Shown piece by piece: positions 7,966 to 17,245 of a stretch of DNA of 64,000 bases. This DNA is from Streptosporangiaceae bacterium (GTDB lineage Bacteria > Actinomycetota > Actinomycetes > Streptosporangiales > Streptosporangiaceae). Positions within the stretch are counted from its first letter, which is position 1, and the number at the start of each line of letters is the position of its first letter. The stretch spans positions 1 to 64,000 of the forward strand of contig JAICYD010000007.1 of assembly GCA_025934375.1 (NCBI GenBank), read 5' to 3'. The notes under the pieces are model-generated. The model was not told the origin of the DNA. It did no database searches and saw only the letters and a program-made list of their open reading frames with translations. A program made the position numbers and the translations under genes.

Positions 7966-9507
7966 TCAGCGCCGGCTGCCGTCATCCGAGGGGGCGAACG
8001 GAGTGTCCCCCCGTACCCCCCCGGGCATGCCCAGCAGGACCGGGGCCGGGGCCGGCGACCGGCTGGCCGTCGGCGCGGGGGCGGCCTGGCGGGCTTCCCA
8101 GGCGTCCCCGGCCCGGGTGCGGCGCACGTCCAGCGGCGCGGCGTCGGCGATCAGGTAGTGGGGCGCGGTGCCGGTGACGACGGTGGTGACGATGTCGCCG
8201 GGCCGGGGCGCATTGTTATAGGGGGCATCGCGGTGGGGCGCGAAGTGCACGAGGCGGTTATCGCGGGCACGGCCGGACAGCCGCCGGGTAGCAATGTCCT
8301 TGCGGCCCTCGCCCTCGGCGACCAGCACCTCAACGGTGGCCCCGCTGAGCTTGGCGTTCTCCTCGGCGCAGATCTGCTCCACCAGGGCGACGAGGCGGTT
8401 GTAGCGCTCCTGGACGACGTCGTGCGGGACCTGACCGGGCATCGTCGCGGCGGGCGTGCCCTCCCGGATCGAGTACTGGAAGGTGAACGCGCTGGCGAAG
8501 CGGGCCTGGCGGACGAGGTCAAGGGTGTCGGCGAAGTCGGCCTCGGTCTCCCCGGGGAAGCCCACGATGATGTCGGTGGTGATCGCGGCGTGCGGGATCG
8601 CCGTGCGCACGTTGTCGAGGATGGCCAGGTAGCGGTCGCGGCGGTACGCCCGGCGCATGCTCTTGAGGACCGCGTCGGACCCGGACTGCAGCGGCATGTG
8701 CAGGCTCGGCATGACGTTGCCGGTGGTCGCCATGGCCTCGATCACGTCACCGGTGAAGTCGCGCGGGTGCGGGGAGGTGAAGCGGACCCGCTCCAGGCCC
8801 TCGGCCGCCAGCTCACCGCAGGAGCGCAGCAGCTTGCTGAACGCGAGCTTGTCGCCGAACTCGGCCCCGTAGGAGTTGACGTTCTGGCCGAGCAGGGTGA
8901 CCTCGAGGACGCCGTCGGCGGTGAGCGCGCGGATCTCGTCGAGGATGTCGCCCGGGCGACGGTCCTTCTCCTTGCCGCGCAGCGACGGCACGATGCAGAA
9001 GGTGCAGGTGTTGTTGCACCCGACGGAGATCGACACCCACGCCGAGTACGGCGACTCACGCCGGGCCGGGAGCAGCGAGGGGAATGTCTCCAGGGTCTCC
9101 TCGAACTCCGCCTGGGCCTCCTGGCGCTGCCGCGCCCGCTCCAGCAGCTCGGGCAGGGCGCCGATGTTGTGGGTGCCGTAGACGACGTCCACCCAGGGCG
9201 CGCGCTGGGTGATCTTGGTGCGCTCCATCTGGGCCAGGCAGCCGCCGACCGCGATCTGCATCCCCTTGTGCGCCTTCTTCACCGGGAGCAGGTGGCCGAG
9301 GTTGCCGTACAGCCGGTCGGCGGCGTTCTCGCGCACCGCGCAGGTGTTGAACACGATCAGGTCGGCGGTGTCGCCCTCGCTGGCCCGGGTGTAGCCGGCG
9401 TCCTCCAGCAGCCCGGCGACGCGCTCGGAGTCATGCGCGTTCATCTGGCACCCGTAGGTGCGGACCTCGTAGGTCCGCCCTTCCTGCGCCCGCAGTCCTT
9501 CTCCCAC
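7966..9507 (-). CDS. miaB: tRNA-2-methylthio-N6-dimethylallyladenosine synthase
   Basis: About 513 aa from the GTG at 9507, chosen because conserved sequence starts at [13 protein letters not shown] and the divergent peptidase gene begins at 9578; a longer upstream frame would run through that gene. The order is UPF0004 domain with Cys ligands ([22 protein letters not shown]), radical-SAM motif [11 protein letters not shown] (CxxxCxxC, [4Fe-4S]), TIM barrel, and TRAM domain (about 375-445). It inserts sulphur and a methyl group at C2 of i6A37 made by MiaA. The C-terminal tail after TRAM is Ala/Pro-rich and contains a copy of the GC-rich dispersed element ([13 protein letters not shown]). Confidence 0.95.
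   Translation of the reverse strand: MGEGLRAQEGRTYEVRTYGCQMNAHDSERVAGLLEDAGYTRASEGDTADLIVFNTCAVRENAADRLYGNLGHLLPVKKAHKGMQIAVGGCLAQMERTKITQRAPWVDVVYGTHNIGALPELLERARQRQEAQAEFEETLETFPSLLPARRESPYSAWVSISVGCNNTCTFCIVPSLRGKEKDRRPGDILDEIRALTADGVLEVTLLGQNVNSYGAEFGDKLAFSKLLRSCGELAAEGLERVRFTSPHPRDFTGDVIEAMATTGNVMPSLHMPLQSGSDAVLKSMRRAYRRDRYLAILDNVRTAIPHAAITTDIIVGFPGETEADFADTLDLVRQARFASAFTFQYSIREGTPAATMPGQVPHDVVQERYNRLVALVEQICAEENAKLSGATVEVLVAEGEGRKDIATRRLSGRARDNRLVHFAPHRDAPYNNAPRPGDIVTTVVTGTAPHYLIADAAPLDVRRTRAGDAWEARQAAPAPTASRSPAPAPVLLGMPGGVRGDTPFAPSDDGSRR
7988..8030. repeat. GC-rich dispersed element, copy in miaB tail
   Basis: Contains GGGGGCGAACGGAGTGTC followed by CCCCCGTACCCCCCCGGG. Same core as copies near 39840 and 58135. 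Here it is read antisense by the miaB frame. Confidence 0.75.
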
Positions 9508-9577
9508 CTGACCAGGATAGGGGCGCCAGGGGAATGGGAGTTGCTTTCGTGTACGCGCGGTGGTGTTGGATAGGCCC

Positions 9578-11662
9578 ATGGACCACGAGACCAACAGCGC
9601 GCCGTACGGAACCTGGGAGTCGCCGATCACCGCCGCCGAGGTGGCCCGGGGCCAGGTGCCGTTGTCGTTCACGACAGTCGCCGGCGATGAGGTCTGGTGG
9701 CAGGAGGGTCGCCCCGACGAGGCCGGCCGGACGACGGTCATGTCCTCCGGTGACCGTTCCGGGGCGGCGCGCGAGATGCTGCCCGCGCCGTTCAACGCCC
9801 GCAGCCGGGTCCACGAGTACGGCGGACGGTCGTACCTCGCTGTGCCCTCTGTCAACACTGTGCCCTCTGGTGACACCGGGCCCTCGGCTAACCCTGGGCC
9901 GGCCTCCGGGGGCGCGCTCGACCTCGTGTTCGCGAACTTCGCCGACCAGCGGCTATACCGGACCGCGGCTGACGGGGGGGACGAACCATTCGCGCCGGCG
10001 CCGCTGACGCCGCAGCCCCCGGTCCCGGCCGGGCTGCGCTACGCCGACATGGTCCCCTCCCCCGACGGGCGCGAGATCTGGTGCGTGCGGGAGGCCCACT
10101 CCGTGGACGGCTCGATCAGCCGCGCCATCGTCGCGGTGCCGCTCGACGGCTCGGCCGCGACGGACCCGGCGGCCGTCCGCGTCCTCGTCACCGGCGCGGA
10201 CTTCTTCGCCTCGCCTACCCCGTCCCCGGACGGGACGGCGCTGGCGTGGGTCAGCTGGGACCACCCGCGGATGCCCTGGGACGGCACCGAGCTGCGGGTG
10301 GGCCCCGCGTCCGGGACCACCGTCGAGTCCTCGGCGCTGGTCATGGGCGGCCCGCGGGAGTCGGTCCTCCATCCCTCCTGGGCCGGTCCCGGCAGCCTGT
10401 ACGCGATCTCGGACGCCTCCGGCTGGTGGAACCTGTACCAGGTGGACGCCACGGCCGGGGCGTCGCCGCGGCCGCTGTGCCCGCGCGAGGAGGAGTTCGG
10501 CGGGCCGATGTGGCAGCTCGGCGCGCGCCCCTACGGGGTGCTCGGCGACGGCCGGCTCGCGGTGCTGCACGGCACCGGGGGAATGCGGCTTGGCCTCCTG
10601 GACCCGGCGACCGGCGCGCTGGCCCCGGCGGCCCTCGGAGACGGCGGCGAGCGGTACCGGGCGTTCGGGTTCTCCGGGCTCGCCACCGCCGGCGATACGG
10701 TGACCGCCGTCGCCGGGGGCCCGGTGACCCCGTGGACGGTGCTGCGGGTGCGGGCCTCCGGCGACCCCGGCGCGGAGGCCATCCGGCGCGAGGGCAGCGC
10801 CGCCGACCCGGCCTACCTGCCGGTCCCCCGCCATGTCCCGCTCTCGGTCACGCCGGACGGCCCGGTGGTCCACGCGCTGGTCTACCCGCCCACGTCGCCG
10901 GTCGCCTCGGGGCCGGAGGGGGAACTGCCGCCGTACATCGTCTGGGTGCACGGCGGGCCGACCGCGAACGTGCTGCCGGTGCTTGACCTGGAGAAGGCGT
11001 ACTTCACCAGCCGCGGCATCGGAGTGATCGACGTCGACTACGGCGGCTCGACCGGGTACGGGCGGGCCTACCGGGAGCGGCTGCGCGGGGCGTGGGGAAT
11101 CGTGGACGTGGACGACGCCATGAACGCGGCGCTGGCCCTGGCCGCCTCCGGCGAGGCGGACCGCGAGCGGCTGGGGATCCGGGGCGGGTCGGCCGGCGGC
11201 TGGACGGTCCTCGCGTCGGTGACCAGCGGGCTGGCCGACGGCCGCGAGCCAGTGTTCGCGGCCGGGACCTCCTACTTCGGCGTCAGCGACCTCAAGCCGT
11301 TCGTCGAGATCACCCACGACTTCGAGTCGCGGTACCTGGACGGCCTGGTCGGCCCGCTGCCGGCCGCGGCCGACCTGTACGACGAGCGGTCCCCGCTGGG
11401 CCACGTCGGCCCCGGGACCTGCCCGATCCTGCTGCTGCAAGGGCTGGACGACCCGATCGTGCCGCCCCCGCAGTCGGAGTCGATCGCCCGCGACCTGGCG
11501 GCGCACGGCATCCCGCACGCCTACATCGCCTTCGAGGGCGAGTCGCACGGCTTCCGCAAGGCCGAGACCATCATCGCCGCGCTGGAGGCGGAGCTGGCGT
11601 TCTACGGGCAGATCATGGGCTTCACGCCGCCCGGCGTGCCGCCGGTGAAGCTGGAGCGCTAA
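9578..11662 (+). CDS. Prolyl-oligopeptidase-type (S9) serine peptidase
   Basis: 694 aa from ATG 9578; a GTG at 9560 is also possible. The N-terminal two thirds form a beta-propeller-like region with [20 protein letters not shown] and GGWW-like blades. The C-terminal alpha/beta-hydrolase domain starts near 430 ([16 protein letters not shown]). The catalytic triad is Ser in GGSAGGW (about 543), Asp in [11 protein letters not shown] (about 628) and His in [11 protein letters not shown] (about 660). This is the dipeptidyl-peptidase/acylaminoacyl-peptidase family, with no signal peptide, so it likely cleaves oligopeptides in the cytoplasm. A hexapeptide-like repeat ([18 protein letters not shown]) sits near residues 88-108. 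It is divergent from miaB and convergent with rny. Confidence 0.92.
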   Translation: MDHETNSAPYGTWESPITAAEVARGQVPLSFTTVAGDEVWWQEGRPDEAGRTTVMSSGDRSGAAREMLPAPFNARSRVHEYGGRSYLAVPSVNTVPSGDTGPSANPGPASGGALDLVFANFADQRLYRTAADGGDEPFAPAPLTPQPPVPAGLRYADMVPSPDGREIWCVREAHSVDGSISRAIVAVPLDGSAATDPAAVRVLVTGADFFASPTPSPDGTALAWVSWDHPRMPWDGTELRVGPASGTTVESSALVMGGPRESVLHPSWAGPGSLYAISDASGWWNLYQVDATAGASPRPLCPREEEFGGPMWQLGARPYGVLGDGRLAVLHGTGGMRLGLLDPATGALAPAALGDGGERYRAFGFSGLATAGDTVTAVAGGPVTPWTVLRVRASGDPGAEAIRREGSAADPAYLPVPRHVPLSVTPDGPVVHALVYPPTSPVASGPEGELPPYIVWVHGGPTANVLPVLDLEKAYFTSRGIGVIDVDYGGSTGYGRAYRERLRGAWGIVDVDDAMNAALALAASGEADRERLGIRGGSAGGWTVLASVTSGLADGREPVFAAGTSYFGVSDLKPFVEITHDFESRYLDGLVGPLPAAADLYDERSPLGHVGPGTCPILLLQGLDDPIVPPPQSESIARDLAAHGIPHAYIAFEGESHGFRKAETIIAALEAELAFYGQIMGFTPPGVPPVKLER

Positions 11663-11672
11663 GGCCTGGTTG

Positions 11673-13340
11673 CTAGCGGGCGAACTCGGTCGCTCGGGAT
11701 TCGCGGACGACCGTGACGCGGATCTGGCCAGGGTAGGTCAGCTCCTCCTCGACCTGCTTGGCGATGTCACGGGCGATCACCTGCGCGTGGATGTCATCGA
11801 CGGCGTCCGGCTTGACCATGATCCGGATCTCCCGGCCGGCCTGCATGGCGAAGACCTTCTCCACGCCCTCGTGCGCGGCGGCGATCTCCTCCAGCCGCTC
11901 AAGCCGCTTCACGTACATCTCCAGCGACTCCCGGCGCGCCCCCGGACGGCCGCCGCTGATCGAGTCGGCCGCCTGGGTGAGGACCGCCTCGACGGTGCGG
12001 ACCTCGACCTCGTTGTGGTGCGCCTCGATGGCGTGCACCACGTCGTCCGGCTCGCCGTACTTGCGGGCGATCTCCGCGCCGATCAGCGCGTGGCTGCCCT
12101 CCACCTCATGCGTCAGCGCCTTGCCGATGTCGTGCAGCACCGTGCAGCGCCGCAGCAGCAGCGAGTCCATTCGCAGCTCGCTGGCCATCATCCCGGCGAT
12201 GTGCGCGGACTCCACGAGGTGCGCGAGGACGTTTTGCCCGTAGGACGTCCGGTACCGGAGCCGGCCGAGCAGGTCGATCAGCTCCGGGTGCATGTCGGTG
12301 ATGCCGAGCTGGGTCATGGCGTCCTCGCCAGAGCGGCGGCATAGCAGCTCGATCTCGGCCTTGCCGCGCTCGTAGGCCTCTTCGATCCGCTGCGGGTGGA
12401 TGCGCCCGTCCGTGATGAGCCGCTCCAGGGTGAGCCGGCCGATCTCCCGGCGAACCGGGTCGAAGCACGACAGCAGCACCGCCTCCGGCGTGTCGTCAAT
12501 GATCAGGTTGACGCCGGTGATGGACTCGAAGGCACGGATGTTGCGGCCTTCGCGGCCGATGATGCGGCCCTTCATCTCATCGCCGGGCAAGTGCATGACC
12601 GACACGACCGACTCGCTGGTCTGCTCGACCGCCACCCGCTGGATGGCCAGCGTGACGATCTTGCGGGCGCGCTTGTCCGCTTCCGCCTTGGCCTGCGCCT
12701 CGATATCCCGGATGGCCAGCGCGGCCTGGCGCTTGGCCTGGGTCTCGATGGAACCCACGAGCTCCGCCTTGGCCTGCTCGGCGGTCAGCCCGGCGACGCG
12801 CTGCAGCTCGGCCTGGCGGGCGACACCGGCCTCGGCGAGCTCGGCGGCCTGCCGGTCCAGTTCCTGCTTGCGCTCGTCAAGCGCGACGACCTTGTCCTCG
12901 ATCCTTCTCAGCTCGTCATCAAGGCGCTGCTCGCGCTCGCCGAGCCGCGCCTCCCTTCGCTCCAGGTCGCCCCGCAGCTCGCGGATCTCGTCCTTGACGG
13001 CCCGGATCTCCTCCTCGACCTCGCGCCGTCCCCGCGCCGCGCGCGCCGCCTGCTCAGCCTCCCGCGCTGCCCGGTGCTCGGCCTGCTCGGCGCGCTGCGC
13101 CGCCTGCAGTTCGGCCGCCTGGGCCTGTTCGCTGGCCCGGCGCACGATCTCCTCAGCCTCGGCAACCGCCCGTGCCCTGATCTCGGCGGCCGCGCGCTCG
13201 GCCCGCTCGGACTGCCCCTGGATGACGCCGGCGGCGGCCCGCGACCCCGGCTGCAGGCGACGTTGCACGTAGATGACCGCGACGAGCGCGACGACAATGC
13301 CCAGCAGCCCGACCACCATGAAGGCGACTCCGCTGTCCAA
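11673..13340 (-). CDS. rny: Ribonuclease Y
   Basis: 555 aa from a TTG at 13340, chosen because AAGGAG lies 7-8 nt upstream and the product begins LDSGVAFMVVGLLGIVV, directly before the membrane anchor; a longer frame upstream has no ribosome site. Order: N-terminal membrane helix (about 6-27), long charged coiled coil (about 35-200, AERAAAEIRARAVAEAEEIV and similar), KH domain (GRIIGREGRNIRAFESITGV, about 255-275) and HD domain (LHDIGKA, about 400). It is a membrane-tethered endoribonuclease that initiates mRNA decay. The window also encodes RNase J, so both decay nucleases are present. Confidence 0.93.
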   Translation of the reverse strand: MDSGVAFMVVGLLGIVVALVAVIYVQRRLQPGSRAAAGVIQGQSERAERAAAEIRARAVAEAEEIVRRASEQAQAAELQAAQRAEQAEHRAAREAEQAARAARGRREVEEEIRAVKDEIRELRGDLERREARLGEREQRLDDELRRIEDKVVALDERKQELDRQAAELAEAGVARQAELQRVAGLTAEQAKAELVGSIETQAKRQAALAIRDIEAQAKAEADKRARKIVTLAIQRVAVEQTSESVVSVMHLPGDEMKGRIIGREGRNIRAFESITGVNLIIDDTPEAVLLSCFDPVRREIGRLTLERLITDGRIHPQRIEEAYERGKAEIELLCRRSGEDAMTQLGITDMHPELIDLLGRLRYRTSYGQNVLAHLVESAHIAGMMASELRMDSLLLRRCTVLHDIGKALTHEVEGSHALIGAEIARKYGEPDDVVHAIEAHHNEVEVRTVEAVLTQAADSISGGRPGARRESLEMYVKRLERLEEIAAAHEGVEKVFAMQAGREIRIMVKPDAVDDIHAQVIARDIAKQVEEELTYPGQIRVTVVRESRATEFAR

Positions 13341-13448
13341 CGGGCACTCCTTTCGTCCGTCGCTCCCGGCAACTCGCGCGCTCCTGGCACGCGACGACAC
13401 CGGCTCCCTGCCCCCTGACGCGACGGGCCTCGCCCGCGCCCCTGGCCC

Positions 13449-13465
13449 CTAGCACTCAGTGCTAG
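13449..13465. promoter_or_regulatory. Palindrome resembling CIRCE half-sites
   Basis: CTAGCACT-c-AGTGCTAG, perfect 8-bp arms with 1-bp spacer, about 110 bp upstream of the rny start. The half-site resembles TTAGCACTC of CIRCE, but the 9-bp CIRCE spacer is absent, so HrcA binding is unlikely as it stands. Confidence 0.45.
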
Positions 13466-13725
13466 CGACGGTTGCCGCCTGGTTGCCCTTAGCCGGTCAC
13501 CCGCACAGCGCCTGATAACGCCTCACTGCCGTGAGGTTAAGCGTTTATAACGGTTTGGGCAAGTAAGCACGGACGTGGCCGACAACAAATTACCTAGGGT
13601 AACTACTTGACCTGCGTCGATACCCGCTGGACAGCGAGTGGGTCACGCAAAGGAGCGGCCCGCGCAGACGCCTGCGGCGGCGGGCGGGGAAAGCGCCCGG
13701 GCCGCGGATAGCGCACCAGGATCGC

Positions 13726-13773
13726 ATATGCTTGCGGTTTCCGGCACCGTAGCACCGGAAACTGCAAACATAT
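13726..13773 (-). terminator. Long hairpin after recA-recX (terminator candidate)
   Basis: Two 19-nt arms (13726-13744 and 13755-13773) pair with 17 matches, one G-U-type pair and one mismatch around a 10-nt loop (CACCGTAGCA). It lies 44 bp past the recX stop. There is no T-run, as is common for actinobacterial terminators. Confidence 0.65.
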
Positions 13774-13816
13774 ATTCGGCTACGGCTGTGGGCCGCCCTC
13801 TGGGAGTCCCTCGCCT

Positions 13817-14518
13817 CTAGGAGTCCAGGGCATCGGCGGGCGGCTCGTCCCCCAGGAAGGCGTCGGAATCGGCTGCCCCGATGCCCTCCGCTTCCAGGGC
13901 TTCGCGGATGACCCGGAAGGCGAGCCCGGGAGGATAGCCCTTGCGGGCCAGCATCCCCGCCAGCCGGCGGACGCGCGCCTCGGGGGCCTGGCCGATGGTG
14001 GCGGCGAGCTTTCGCTCAACGAGCCGCCGGGCGGTCTGCGCCTCCGCGTCCGGGCCGAGCTCATCGACGGCCTCCTTGATCTGGCCGTCGTCAACCCCGC
14101 GCTGGCGGAGCTCGGCGGTCAGCGCCCGCCCGGACAGCCCGCGCCCGTGGTGGCGTGATTCGACCCACGCCCTGGCGAACGCGGCGTCATCGATCAGCCC
14201 GGCACTGGTGAACCGCCCGAGCACGCCCTCAGCCGCGTCGTCGGGTATCCCGCGCTTCCTGAGCGCGTCGGCCAGCTGCGCGCGGGTCCGGGGCGCGAGC
14301 GTGAGCAGCCGCAGGCAGACCTGCCGTGCCCGCTCCTGCGGGTCGTCTTGACTCGCGGCCGCTACATGCTGCGCCAGCACGGCCCTTGTCATTGAGTCGA
14401 GCAGGCCTGGCTCGGGGTACCCGGCCGACTCGGCGTCCGCATGCTCCGTATGCTCAGTCCGCCCGCCGCGTGTCCGTTGTCCGGACTCGCGGCGGGCGGA
14501 CGGGTACTCGCCGGGCAT
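13817..14518 (-). CDS. recX: Regulatory protein RecX
   Basis: 233 aa. RecX binds RecA filaments and limits their activity. The N-terminal about 60 residues are charged and variable. Three helical RecX repeats follow: ARQVCLRLLTLAPRTRAQLADALRKRGIP (about 64-92), FTSAGLIDDAAFARAWVESRHHGRGLSGRAL (about 101-131) and ELRQRGVDDGQIKEAVDEL, ending with RLAGMLARKGYPPGLAFRVIREAL. The start is 5 bp past the recA stop, so the pair is translated from one transcript, the usual recA-recX operon. Confidence 0.93.
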   Translation of the reverse strand: MPGEYPSARRESGQRTRGGRTEHTEHADAESAGYPEPGLLDSMTRAVLAQHVAAASQDDPQERARQVCLRLLTLAPRTRAQLADALRKRGIPDDAAEGVLGRFTSAGLIDDAAFARAWVESRHHGRGLSGRALTAELRQRGVDDGQIKEAVDELGPDAEAQTARRLVERKLAATIGQAPEARVRRLAGMLARKGYPPGLAFRVIREALEAEGIGAADSDAFLGDEPPADALDS

Positions 14519-14523
14519 GACCT

Positions 14524-16773
14524 TTAGCTGTCGGCGGGCTTGGGCACGCTGTTCAGCTTCGGCCCGGCAGCCTTCCCGGCTGACGCTCCCGCTGGGCCGA
14601 CTGGCGCGGCGGGGGCACCGGCGGGAGTACCCGCGGGCACGGAGGCATCCGCGTCCAGGCGCGGGCCGACGCCGAGCTTCTCCTTGATCTTCTTCTCGAT
14701 CTCGTTGGCGGTGTCGGGGTTGTCGCGCAGGAAGTTGCGGGCATTCTCCTTGCCCTGCCCGAGCTGGTCGCCCTCGTAGGTGTACCAGGCCCCGGACTTC
14801 CGCACGATTCCCTGCTCCACGCCCAGGTCGATGAGACCGCCTTCCCTGGAGATCCCGACTCCGTAGAGGATGTCGAACTCGGCGACCTTGAACGGGGGGG
14901 ACATCTTGTTCTTCACGACCTTGACGCGGGTCCGGTTCCCGACCGCGTCGGTCCCGTCCTTGAGCGTCTCGATCCGCCGGATATCCAGCCGCACCGACGC
15001 GTAGAACTTCAGCGCCTTGCCACCAGTCGTGGTTTCCGGGCTGTTGTGCACCATGACGCCATCAACGAAGTAGTTGTGCAGGCCCTCGACCTCGATGTCG
15101 AAGCGCTTCATCGAACGTGTTGGCGGCTTCACGTGAATGTCCAGGATCGGCGCGGCCATGAGCCGCTCTCCCGAAGGCGCGAACTGAGGCGCGACCGCGA
15201 ACTTGCCACGGAATCGCGGCAGCAGCTTGTAGTCCATCGACGGGTGAACGTACGGGGCGACGATCTTCTGGAACTTCTCCGATGCCTCGGTGGTGAACCG
15301 GATCGCGTGTACCTGGCGGGCGCCCTTAGTGACGAGCTGTACGTCAAGCTTGCGGGTGTCGCGCAGGTACTGGACGAGCCGCTCCCGTGAGCCTGGGCTC
15401 ATCGCCTCGACCACGATCTCGATCCGGCCCGTTCCCCCGGCAGTGCGCTCTTGGACGCCCTTCGAACGGACGACAAAACTCCCGTCGTCCATGTACCAGA
15501 TCGCCAGCGCCAGCGGGGTGAGGCTCTTGAGGTACTCCCAGGTAAGGTGCTTCTTACCGTCGCCGAAGTACACGGCATCATGCAGCTCCGCCAGTTCCGG
15601 GAGCGGGGTGAAGTCAGCGAAGACCGCGCCCTTGGCGTTCTCGGTCCGCGAGTGACCAATGTTCCCTAGCAGGGACACCTTCCAGTCAAGGTAGGCGACC
15701 TGCCTAGCACCGTGCCCCATGCGGAAGCGGGTCCCGTTCCGGCCCCGCCGGTTGGGCGAGAGGTTCCCATCGCCCATCAGCGCTCCCAGGATGACCTGGA
15801 GCTGCTGGTCGCCGAGGACCTTCTTCTCAGCGACTAGCACTCGGTCACCAGGGATAAGCTCCCCGGCTTCACGCCAGCCACCCGGAGTGCGGATGAGGTG
15901 GTTCTCGGTCGCGGCGAACTGGGCAACGCCATTCTTGCCCGACTTCGCGACGGTGAACTGGAGGAACCGATCCGCGTTCCCGTTGTCGAACCAGTTCACG
16001 ATCTTGCGCGGAACCATGCTGTCGGTGGCGGCGTCGTAAGAAAGGACCTCGACATCCATCCGCTGGTTGACGATCTTCCCAATCTTTTCCTGGGTCCCAT
16101 CCGCGAGAGTCACGCGAGTGCCGTAGGACATGCACCCGAACATGACGCCGACCTTTTCGCGCAGCTGGTTGATGAAGATCGCGGTGGTCTTCGTCTGGCT
16201 GAGCGCGCCGGTGATCTTGCGCAGGGCCTGGGACATGAGGCGGGCCTGGAGGCCGACGTGGCTGTCGCCCATCTCGCCCTCGATTTCCGCCTTCGGCACC
16301 AGGGCGGCGACCGAGTCGACGACGACGATGTCGATGGCCCCCGAACGGATCAGCATGTCCATGATCTCCAGGGCCTGCTCACCGGTGTCCGGCTGCGAGA
16401 CGAGCAGCTGGTCGGTGTCCACGCCGAGCTTCTGCGCGTAATCGGGGTCGAGCGCGTGCTCCGCGTCGATGAACGCCGCGATCCCGCCGTTCTTCTGCGC
16501 ACTGGCGACCGCATGCAACGCGACGGTAGTTTTACCTGAGCTCTCCGGCCCGTATATCTCAACGATCCGGCCGCGCGGCAGGCCACCGAGGCCGAGCGCA
16601 ACGTCGAGGGCGATCGAGCCCGTGGGAATGATCTCAACGGGAACCCGGGTCTCCTCGCCAAGGCGCATGACGGTGCCCTTGCCGAACTGGCGCTCGATCT
16701 GGAGGAGGGCGGTCTCCAGGGCCTTTTCCCTGTCGCTGGCCCGGTCCGGGGCCGTCTTGCTACTTGGTGCCAT
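14524..16773 (-). CDS. recA: RecA recombinase precursor with in-frame intein
   Basis: 749 aa precursor. Extein residues 1-213 and 578-749 together make a 385-aa RecA. Visible are Walker A GPESSGKT (75-82), Walker B-like [12 protein letters not shown] (147-158), loop L1 [22 protein letters not shown], and after splicing the L2 sequence [13 protein letters not shown]. The intein starts at Cys214 and ends His-Asn577, with Ser as the +1 residue. RecA drives homologous recombination and LexA cleavage. The tail is Ala/Pro-rich. GGGGAG precedes the ATG by about 8 nt. A LexA-type box with TATAGT lies about 320 bp upstream. recX follows after 5 bp. Confidence 0.97.
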   Translation of the reverse strand: MAPSSKTAPDRASDREKALETALLQIERQFGKGTVMRLGEETRVPVEIIPTGSIALDVALGLGGLPRGRIVEIYGPESSGKTTVALHAVASAQKNGGIAAFIDAEHALDPDYAQKLGVDTDQLLVSQPDTGEQALEIMDMLIRSGAIDIVVVDSVAALVPKAEIEGEMGDSHVGLQARLMSQALRKITGALSQTKTTAIFINQLREKVGVMFGCMSYGTRVTLADGTQEKIGKIVNQRMDVEVLSYDAATDSMVPRKIVNWFDNGNADRFLQFTVAKSGKNGVAQFAATENHLIRTPGGWREAGELIPGDRVLVAEKKVLGDQQLQVILGALMGDGNLSPNRRGRNGTRFRMGHGARQVAYLDWKVSLLGNIGHSRTENAKGAVFADFTPLPELAELHDAVYFGDGKKHLTWEYLKSLTPLALAIWYMDDGSFVVRSKGVQERTAGGTGRIEIVVEAMSPGSRERLVQYLRDTRKLDVQLVTKGARQVHAIRFTTEASEKFQKIVAPYVHPSMDYKLLPRFRGKFAVAPQFAPSGERLMAAPILDIHVKPPTRSMKRFDIEVEGLHNYFVDGVMVHNSPETTTGGKALKFYASVRLDIRRIETLKDGTDAVGNRTRVKVVKNKMSPPFKVAEFDILYGVGISREGGLIDLGVEQGIVRKSGAWYTYEGDQLGQGKENARNFLRDNPDTANEIEKKIKEKLGVGPRLDADASVPAGTPAGAPAAPVGPAGASAGKAAGPKLNSVPKPADS
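15043..16134 (-). other. RecA intein with LAGLIDADG homing endonuclease, 364 aa
   Basis: Begins [18 protein letters not shown] (block A, nucleophile Cys214). [12 protein letters not shown] is block B (TxxH). [11 protein letters not shown] and [13 protein letters not shown] are the two LAGLIDADG motifs of a DOD endonuclease. [16 protein letters not shown] and VMVHN are blocks F and G, followed by Ser+1. All splice residues are intact, so it should excise itself. It is inserted in the L2 DNA-binding loop between FG and SPETTTGG, the position I recall for the M. leprae RecA intein. Its codon use is less G/C-extreme than the flanking exteins. Confidence 0.96.
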
Positions 16774-16814
16774 GAGAACTCTCCCCTGCCGCCGGCTTCA
16801 TGCTGCCGGGTTTG

Positions 16815-16885
16815 GACTGCTGAGCTTGTTTGACTGCTGAGCTTGTTTGACTGCTGAGCTGGTTTTTGGACTGCTGAGCTTGTCG
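16815..16885 (-). repeat. Four 17-bp direct repeats in the recA leader
   Basis: GACTGCTGAGCTTGTTT at 16815, 16832 and 16849 (the third with GG for TT), and a fourth at 16869 after a 3-bp insertion. The recA ATG lies about 40 bp downstream on the minus strand. Confidence 0.9.
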
Positions 16886-17089
16886 GGCGACCGCCAGGTG
16901 CCCCCCGCGACCGACACTCCACACGCTACGCGCCACCACCGACATTCGAGGGCCACAACGCCCCGGCCAGCGAAAACGTGCTCAGCCGCCACCATCTCCA
17001 CGCCGCCATCATCTACGCCGCCATCATCTCCACGCCGCCGCCAGGCGGCCCGGCCCCCGAGTGACGTCCCGCGGAGGCCGGACATCCCT

Positions 17090-17113
17090 CACTATAGTTG
17101 AACGGATGTTCGA
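17090..17113 (-). promoter_or_regulatory. LexA-type SOS box and -10 element for recA
   Basis: TTGAACGGATGTTCGA (17098-17113) has the actinobacterial/Gram-positive SOS box form GAAC-N4-GTTC. On the minus strand it abuts TATAGT (-10 candidate). Binding of LexA would block this promoter. Confidence 0.85.
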
Positions 17114-17196
17114 CCGTCGGCAAGACACGCCGATCCGTTCGATCAGCTCGGGGCGGGCAGGACCACCACGCGGGCAGGACGACGACGACGGTACTC

Positions 17197-17245
17197 CGAC
17201 GAGGGCAGCACTACGACGAGGGCAGCACTACGACGAAGGCAGGGC
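17197..17245. repeat. 17-bp tandem repeat at the 3' end of the aminotransferase gene
   Basis: CGACGAGGGCAGCACTA at 17197 and 17214 and a partial third copy from 17231, which overlaps the last codons of the minus-strand gene ending at 17228. Confidence 0.8.

Larger units (their letters stand above)
13341..13816. other. Intergenic region between recX and rny with several hairpins
   Basis: 476 bp without a supported gene. It holds a palindrome at 13449-13465, a small stem CCTCAC-tgcc-GTGAGG at 13521-13536, an AT-richer stretch at 13535-13615 likely to carry the rny promoter, and a long hairpin at 13726-13773 behind recX. Confidence 0.6.
16774..17227 (-). other. Long recA leader region
   Basis: 454 bp between recA and the aminotransferase gene. 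From the recA side it holds four 17-bp direct repeats (16815-16885), a mixed-composition stretch, and the SOS promoter (17090-17113). A minus-strand frame of 95 codons starts with ATG at 17085, five bases after TATAGT, and runs into the repeats. A leaderless leader peptide is possible but unproven. Confidence 0.5.

Noticed and set aside
9508-9876. N-terminal extension of MiaB by 123 codons
   Set aside because: It would overlap the divergent peptidase gene and its promoter; family conservation begins just after the GTG at 9507.
13449-13465. HrcA/CIRCE operator
   Set aside because: Half-sites fit but the required 9-bp spacer is missing and rny is not a chaperone gene.
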